A stretch of 64,000 nucleotides of DNA from Ruminococcus bovis (GTDB lineage: Bacteria > Bacillota > Clostridia > Oscillospirales > Acutalibacteraceae): the NCBI RefSeq assembly GCF_005601135.1, contig NZ_CP039381.1, positions 803,941 through 867,940 of the forward strand, in the 5' to 3' direction. A program made the position numbers and the translations under genes. Numbering within the stretch: position 1 is the stretch's first letter; the number at the start of each line of letters is the position of its first letter. This document shows, one piece after another, positions 60,861 through 64,000 of this stretch. The notes under the pieces are model-generated. The model did no database searches. It was not told the origin of the DNA and saw only the letters and a list, made by a program, of their open reading frames with translations.

Positions 60861-61871
60861 ATGATTAAAGAAGCAATTGTAAAACTAAGTAAAAGAGAAA
60901 ATCTTGATATAGATACAACAAAGCAAGTTATGAACGAAATTATGAGTGGTGAAGCTACTGAGGCACAGATTGGTGCATTCTTAACAGCACTTATGATGAA
61001 AGGTGAAACTATTGACGAAATCACAGCTTGTGCAACAGTTATGAGAGAAAAGGCTCTACACATTAACCCTAAAGTAAAGGTTATGGAAATTGTAGGTACA
61101 GGTGGTGACGGTACAGGTACATTCAACATTTCCACTACTTCGGCATTTGTTATTTCTGCCGGTGGTGTTCCTGTTGCAAAGCATGGTAACCGTTCAATGA
61201 GCAGTAAGTCAGGTGCTGCCGATTGTCTTGAAAACTTAGGTGTAAACCTTAACATTACACCTGAAAGAAGTGAAGAAGTACTAAACCAATGTGGTATGTG
61301 CTTTATGTTTGCACAGTGCTACCACAAGTCAATGAAGTATGTTGCTAAGCCAAGAAAAGAAATCGGTATCAGAAACATTTTTAACATTCTTGGACCTTTA
61401 ACAAACCCTGCAAGTGCATCAATGCAGGTTATGGGTGTGTTTAGTCAAGATTTATGTGAGCCATTAGCACAGACACTTATCAACCTTGGTGTTAAGAAAG
61501 GTATGGTTATTTACGGTTTAGACGGTATGGATGAGGCTACTGTTACAACAAAGACTTATTGTTCAGAAATTCGTGACGGTAAGGTACATTCCTACTACAT
61601 TACACCGGAAGAAGTTGGACTAAAGACTTACCCAATGGATGACCTAATCGGTGGTAACGGCAAAGAAAATGCAGAAATCACTTTAGATATTCTTACAGGC
61701 AAAGAACAAGGTGCAAAGAGAGATATTGTGCTGCTAAACTCAGGTATTGCATTTTATGTTGCAGGTAAGGCAGACTCTATTAAGTCCGGTGTTGACTATG
61801 CAAAAGAAATTATAGACAGTGGCAAGGCTTTTGCTACTAAGGAAGCATTCGTTGCTTTAACTAATGAATAA
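60861..61871 (+). CDS. trpD: Anthranilate phosphoribosyltransferase
   Basis: 336 residues. 'VGTGGDGTGTFNISTTSAFV' (PRPP-binding glycine loop), 'KHGNRSMSSKSGAAD', 'CGMCFMFAQCYHKSMKYV' and 'IFNILGPLTNPA' are TrpD hallmarks. It couples anthranilate to PRPP. Not fused to TrpG, unlike some bacteria. Confidence 0.96.
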   Translation: MIKEAIVKLSKRENLDIDTTKQVMNEIMSGEATEAQIGAFLTALMMKGETIDEITACATVMREKALHINPKVKVMEIVGTGGDGTGTFNISTTSAFVISAGGVPVAKHGNRSMSSKSGAADCLENLGVNLNITPERSEEVLNQCGMCFMFAQCYHKSMKYVAKPRKEIGIRNIFNILGPLTNPASASMQVMGVFSQDLCEPLAQTLINLGVKKGMVIYGLDGMDEATVTTKTYCSEIRDGKVHSYYITPEEVGLKTYPMDDLIGGNGKENAEITLDILTGKEQGAKRDIVLLNSGIAFYVAGKADSIKSGVDYAKEIIDSGKAFATKEAFVALTNE

Positions 61872-61882
61872 GTGAGATAGAT

Positions 61883-62677
61883 ATGACAATACTTAACGAA
61901 ATTGCAGTATATACAAAACAAAGATATATTGAGCAAGAAAAGGTTGTACCTTTTGAAGAAATCAAAGGTAAAGCTGAGAAGATGGACAGCAACACAGGTT
62001 TTCCATTTGAAAAGGCTTTGGCAAAGGAAGGACTTTCCTACATATGTGAAGTAAAGAAAGCAAGTCCAAGCAAAGGTATTATTGCAGAAAACTTCCCTTA
62101 CAAAGAAATTGCCAAAGACTATGAAAAAGCCGGTGCATCAGCAATTTCTTGCTTAACCGAACCAAAATATTTTAAAGGTAAGAATGAATATCTTGAAGAA
62201 ATCACCAAGGAAGTTTCTATTCCTATTTTAAGAAAAGATTTTACAGTATGTGCCTATCAGATTTACGAGGCAAAGGTAATCGGTGCATCTGCTATACTAC
62301 TAATATGTGCAATTCTTACCGAAGAAGAAATTAAGGAATACTTAGATATTGCAACTTCTCTTGGACTTTCGGCTTTAGTTGAGGCTCATACAGAAGAAGA
62401 AGTTAAAATGGCACTAAACTGTGGTGCAAAAATTATCGGTGTTAACAACCGTAACCTAAAGGACTTTACAGTTGATATTAACAACTGTATCAACCTAAGA
62501 AAACTTGTTCCGGAAAATATTTTATTTGTTGGAGAAAGTGGTATCAAAACAAGCACAGACATTGCTAACCTAAAGAAAGCTAATGTAAATGCTGTTTTAA
62601 TCGGTGAAACACTTATGAGAAGTGAAGATAAATCAAAGGCTCTTGCTGAGCTTAACGGTGAACCATTATATAAATAA
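61883..62677 (+). CDS. trpC: Indole-3-glycerol-phosphate synthase
   Basis: 264 residues, the length of a monofunctional enzyme. Active-site segments: '[15 protein letters not shown]', '[11 protein letters not shown]', 'ILRKDFTV', '[10 protein letters not shown]', '[11 protein letters not shown]', 'FVGESGI'. It closes the indole ring from CdRP. There is no C-terminal TrpF domain, and no trpF gene follows: trpB begins 17 bp downstream. Confidence 0.95.
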   Translation: MTILNEIAVYTKQRYIEQEKVVPFEEIKGKAEKMDSNTGFPFEKALAKEGLSYICEVKKASPSKGIIAENFPYKEIAKDYEKAGASAISCLTEPKYFKGKNEYLEEITKEVSIPILRKDFTVCAYQIYEAKVIGASAILLICAILTEEEIKEYLDIATSLGLSALVEAHTEEEVKMALNCGAKIIGVNNRNLKDFTVDINNCINLRKLVPENILFVGESGIKTSTDIANLKKANVNAVLIGETLMRSEDKSKALAELNGEPLYK

Positions 62678-62694
62678 GAAGAAGGAGAATTAAT

Positions 62695-63879
62695 ATGTCA
62701 AACGGAAGATTTGGCAGACATGGTGGTCAGTTTATCCCTGAAACACTAATGAATGCCATTATGGAACTAGAGGATGCTTATAATAAATACAAAAATGATA
62801 AAGACTTTAACGATGAACTAAATGAACTGCTTAGAGAATATGTTGGTCGTCCATCTCGTCTTTATTATGCAGAAAAGATGACTAAGGACCTTGGTGGTGC
62901 TAAAATCTACTTAAAGAGAGAGGACCTTAACCACACAGGCAGTCACAAGCTAAACAATGCTTTGGCACAGGTACTACTTGCAAAGAAAATGGGCAAAACA
63001 AGAGTAATTGCCGAAACTGGTGCAGGTCAGCACGGTGTTGCTACTGCTACTGCAGCAGCACTTATGGGTATGGAATGTGAAATCTTTATGGGTAAAGAGG
63101 ACACAGACCGTCAGGCACTAAATGTATTTAGAATGGAACTTCTTGGTGCAAAGGTTCACGCAGTAACAAGTGGCACAATGACACTAAAAGATGCAGTTAA
63201 CGAAACCTTCAGAGAATGGACTAACAGAATCAGCGATACTCACTATGTACTTGGTTCAGTTATGGGTCCTCACCCATTCCCAACTATTGTAAGAGATTAC
63301 CAGAGTGTTATCGGTAAAGAAATCAAAAGTCAGATTATGGAAAAGGAAGGCAGACTTCCTGATGTAGTTATGGCTTGTGTTGGTGGTGGCAGTAATGCTA
63401 TCGGTGCATTCCACGAATTTATCCCTGATGAAGAAGTAAGACTTATCGGTTGTGAGGCTGCCGGTAAAGGTATTGACACAGACAAAACTGCTGCTACAAT
63501 TTCAACAGGCAGAGACGGTATTTTCCACGGTATGCACAGTTATTTCTGTCAGAATGAATACGGTCAGATTGCACCGGTATATTCAATTTCTGCCGGTCTT
63601 GACTATCCCGGTGTTGGACCTGAACACGCATATCTTCACGATATTGGCAGAGCAGAGTATGTTGCTATTACAGATGATGAAGCAGTAAATGCTTTTGAAT
63701 ATTTATCAAGAACCGAGGGTATTATCCCTGCTATTGAATCCTCTCACGCAGTTGCTTATGCAATGAAACTTGCTCCAACTATGGACAAAGACAAAATCAT
63801 TGTTGTAAACCTATCAGGTAGAGGAGATAAGGATGTTGCAGCAATCGCTAGATACAGAGGAGTTGAGATTTATGAGTAA
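62695..63879 (+). CDS. trpB: Tryptophan synthase beta chain
   Basis: 394 residues, TrpB1 type. '[15 protein letters not shown]' start, PLP Lys in '[15 protein letters not shown]', '[10 protein letters not shown]', phosphate-binding 'GGGSNAIG' and 'SGRGDKD'. It condenses indole with serine. AGAAGGAG precedes the ATG. Its end overlaps trpA by 8 bp. Confidence 0.97.
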   Translation: MSNGRFGRHGGQFIPETLMNAIMELEDAYNKYKNDKDFNDELNELLREYVGRPSRLYYAEKMTKDLGGAKIYLKREDLNHTGSHKLNNALAQVLLAKKMGKTRVIAETGAGQHGVATATAAALMGMECEIFMGKEDTDRQALNVFRMELLGAKVHAVTSGTMTLKDAVNETFREWTNRISDTHYVLGSVMGPHPFPTIVRDYQSVIGKEIKSQIMEKEGRLPDVVMACVGGGSNAIGAFHEFIPDEEVRLIGCEAAGKGIDTDKTAATISTGRDGIFHGMHSYFCQNEYGQIAPVYSISAGLDYPGVGPEHAYLHDIGRAEYVAITDDEAVNAFEYLSRTEGIIPAIESSHAVAYAMKLAPTMDKDKIIVVNLSGRGDKDVAAIARYRGVEIYE

Positions 63880-64000
63880 AATTACAGATGCATTTAAGAA
63901 TGGCAAGGCATTTATCCCATTCGTAACTGCCGGTGACCCTTGCCTTGAAGTTACAGAACAACTATTAATTGAAATGGACAAAAACGGTGCTGATATTATT
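63872..64000 (+). CDS. trpA: Tryptophan synthase alpha chain (5' part; cut by window edge)
   Basis: The first 43 codons, ATG at 63872: '[23 protein letters not shown]' followed by a helix ending 'MDKNGADII'. '[11 protein letters not shown]' is the TrpA beta1 active-site Glu-loop neighbourhood. It cleaves indole-3-glycerol phosphate and channels indole to TrpB. It starts inside the end of trpB (8-bp overlap), so translation is coupled. Confidence 0.93.
   Translation, partial: MSKITDAFKNGKAFIPFVTAGDPCLEVTEQLLIEMDKNGADII

Overview
The window reads as chromosome of a low-GC, spore-forming, anaerobic Clostridia, probably from the Oscillospirales/Ruminococcus side. This is inferred from the AT-rich sequence, a spoIIID gene, a cytoplasmic Amidase_3 protein, a Trp T-box leader, a CIRCE operator, rubrerythrin with PerR, and a Big_2-repeat exported protein next to a probable carbohydrate-binding module. 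I recognise no phage, plasmid, transposase, CRISPR or rRNA. The left edge cuts a lipoprotein gene and the right edge cuts trpA.

Layout. 1-2.2 kb: exported or surface proteins (a lipoprotein fragment; a Big_2-repeat protein). 2.2-3.1 kb: repeat island A. 3.1-4.1 kb: perR-rubrerythrin. 4.2-7.5 kb: amidase, a 54-residue Asn/Gln-rich microprotein, two rRNA methyltransferases (RsmF-like, RsmA) and a small membrane protein. 7.7-18 kb, all minus strand: secA, a PBP2-type transpeptidase, an FHA-RodA fusion, glmS and a membrane-bound nucleotide-sugar dehydratase, i.e. envelope synthesis. 18.1-22.5 kb: a methionine operon (CYTH protein, metF, separate MetH activation domain, metH). 22.8-29.4 kb, plus strand: metallophosphatase, spoIIID, DegT-type aminotransferase, then response regulator, histidine kinase and HtrA protease. 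29.4-31 kb: repeat island B, a tRNA-Thr(CGU) with a strange tandem-repeat leader, and an XRE regulator. 31.3-34.2 kb: rpsO-pnp with a long hairpin before pnp. 34.2-41 kb: small membrane proteins, a DUF2975/XRE pair, a ComEA-like protein, two DHHW surface proteins, a Nudix protein and repeat island C. 41.1-44.3 kb: aminotransferase, trpS, DegV. 44.3-51.3 kb: an HMA-domain protein, an FtsX-type ABC exporter, and the feoA-feoA-feoB-Cys-rich iron operon with DtxR/IdeR-like operators. 51.4-58.4 kb: aroK, pyk, rlmA, CIRCE-controlled htpG, a lipase-like protein and an EamA transporter. 58.5-64 kb: a consensus promoter, a Trp T-box and trpE-G-D-C-B-A, with no trpF.

Most of the window is conserved housekeeping sequence. 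The least explained DNA is in the three intergenic islands A, B and C. They are mosaics of nested inverted repeats whose hairpin arms change sequence between copies but stay complementary. Next to island B, five 24-bp tandem units each carry the first 16 nt of the adjacent tRNA. These two features, the pnp leader hairpin and the metal-operator arrangement at feo are the best candidates for follow-up. I do not see a clear new defence or biosynthetic system.
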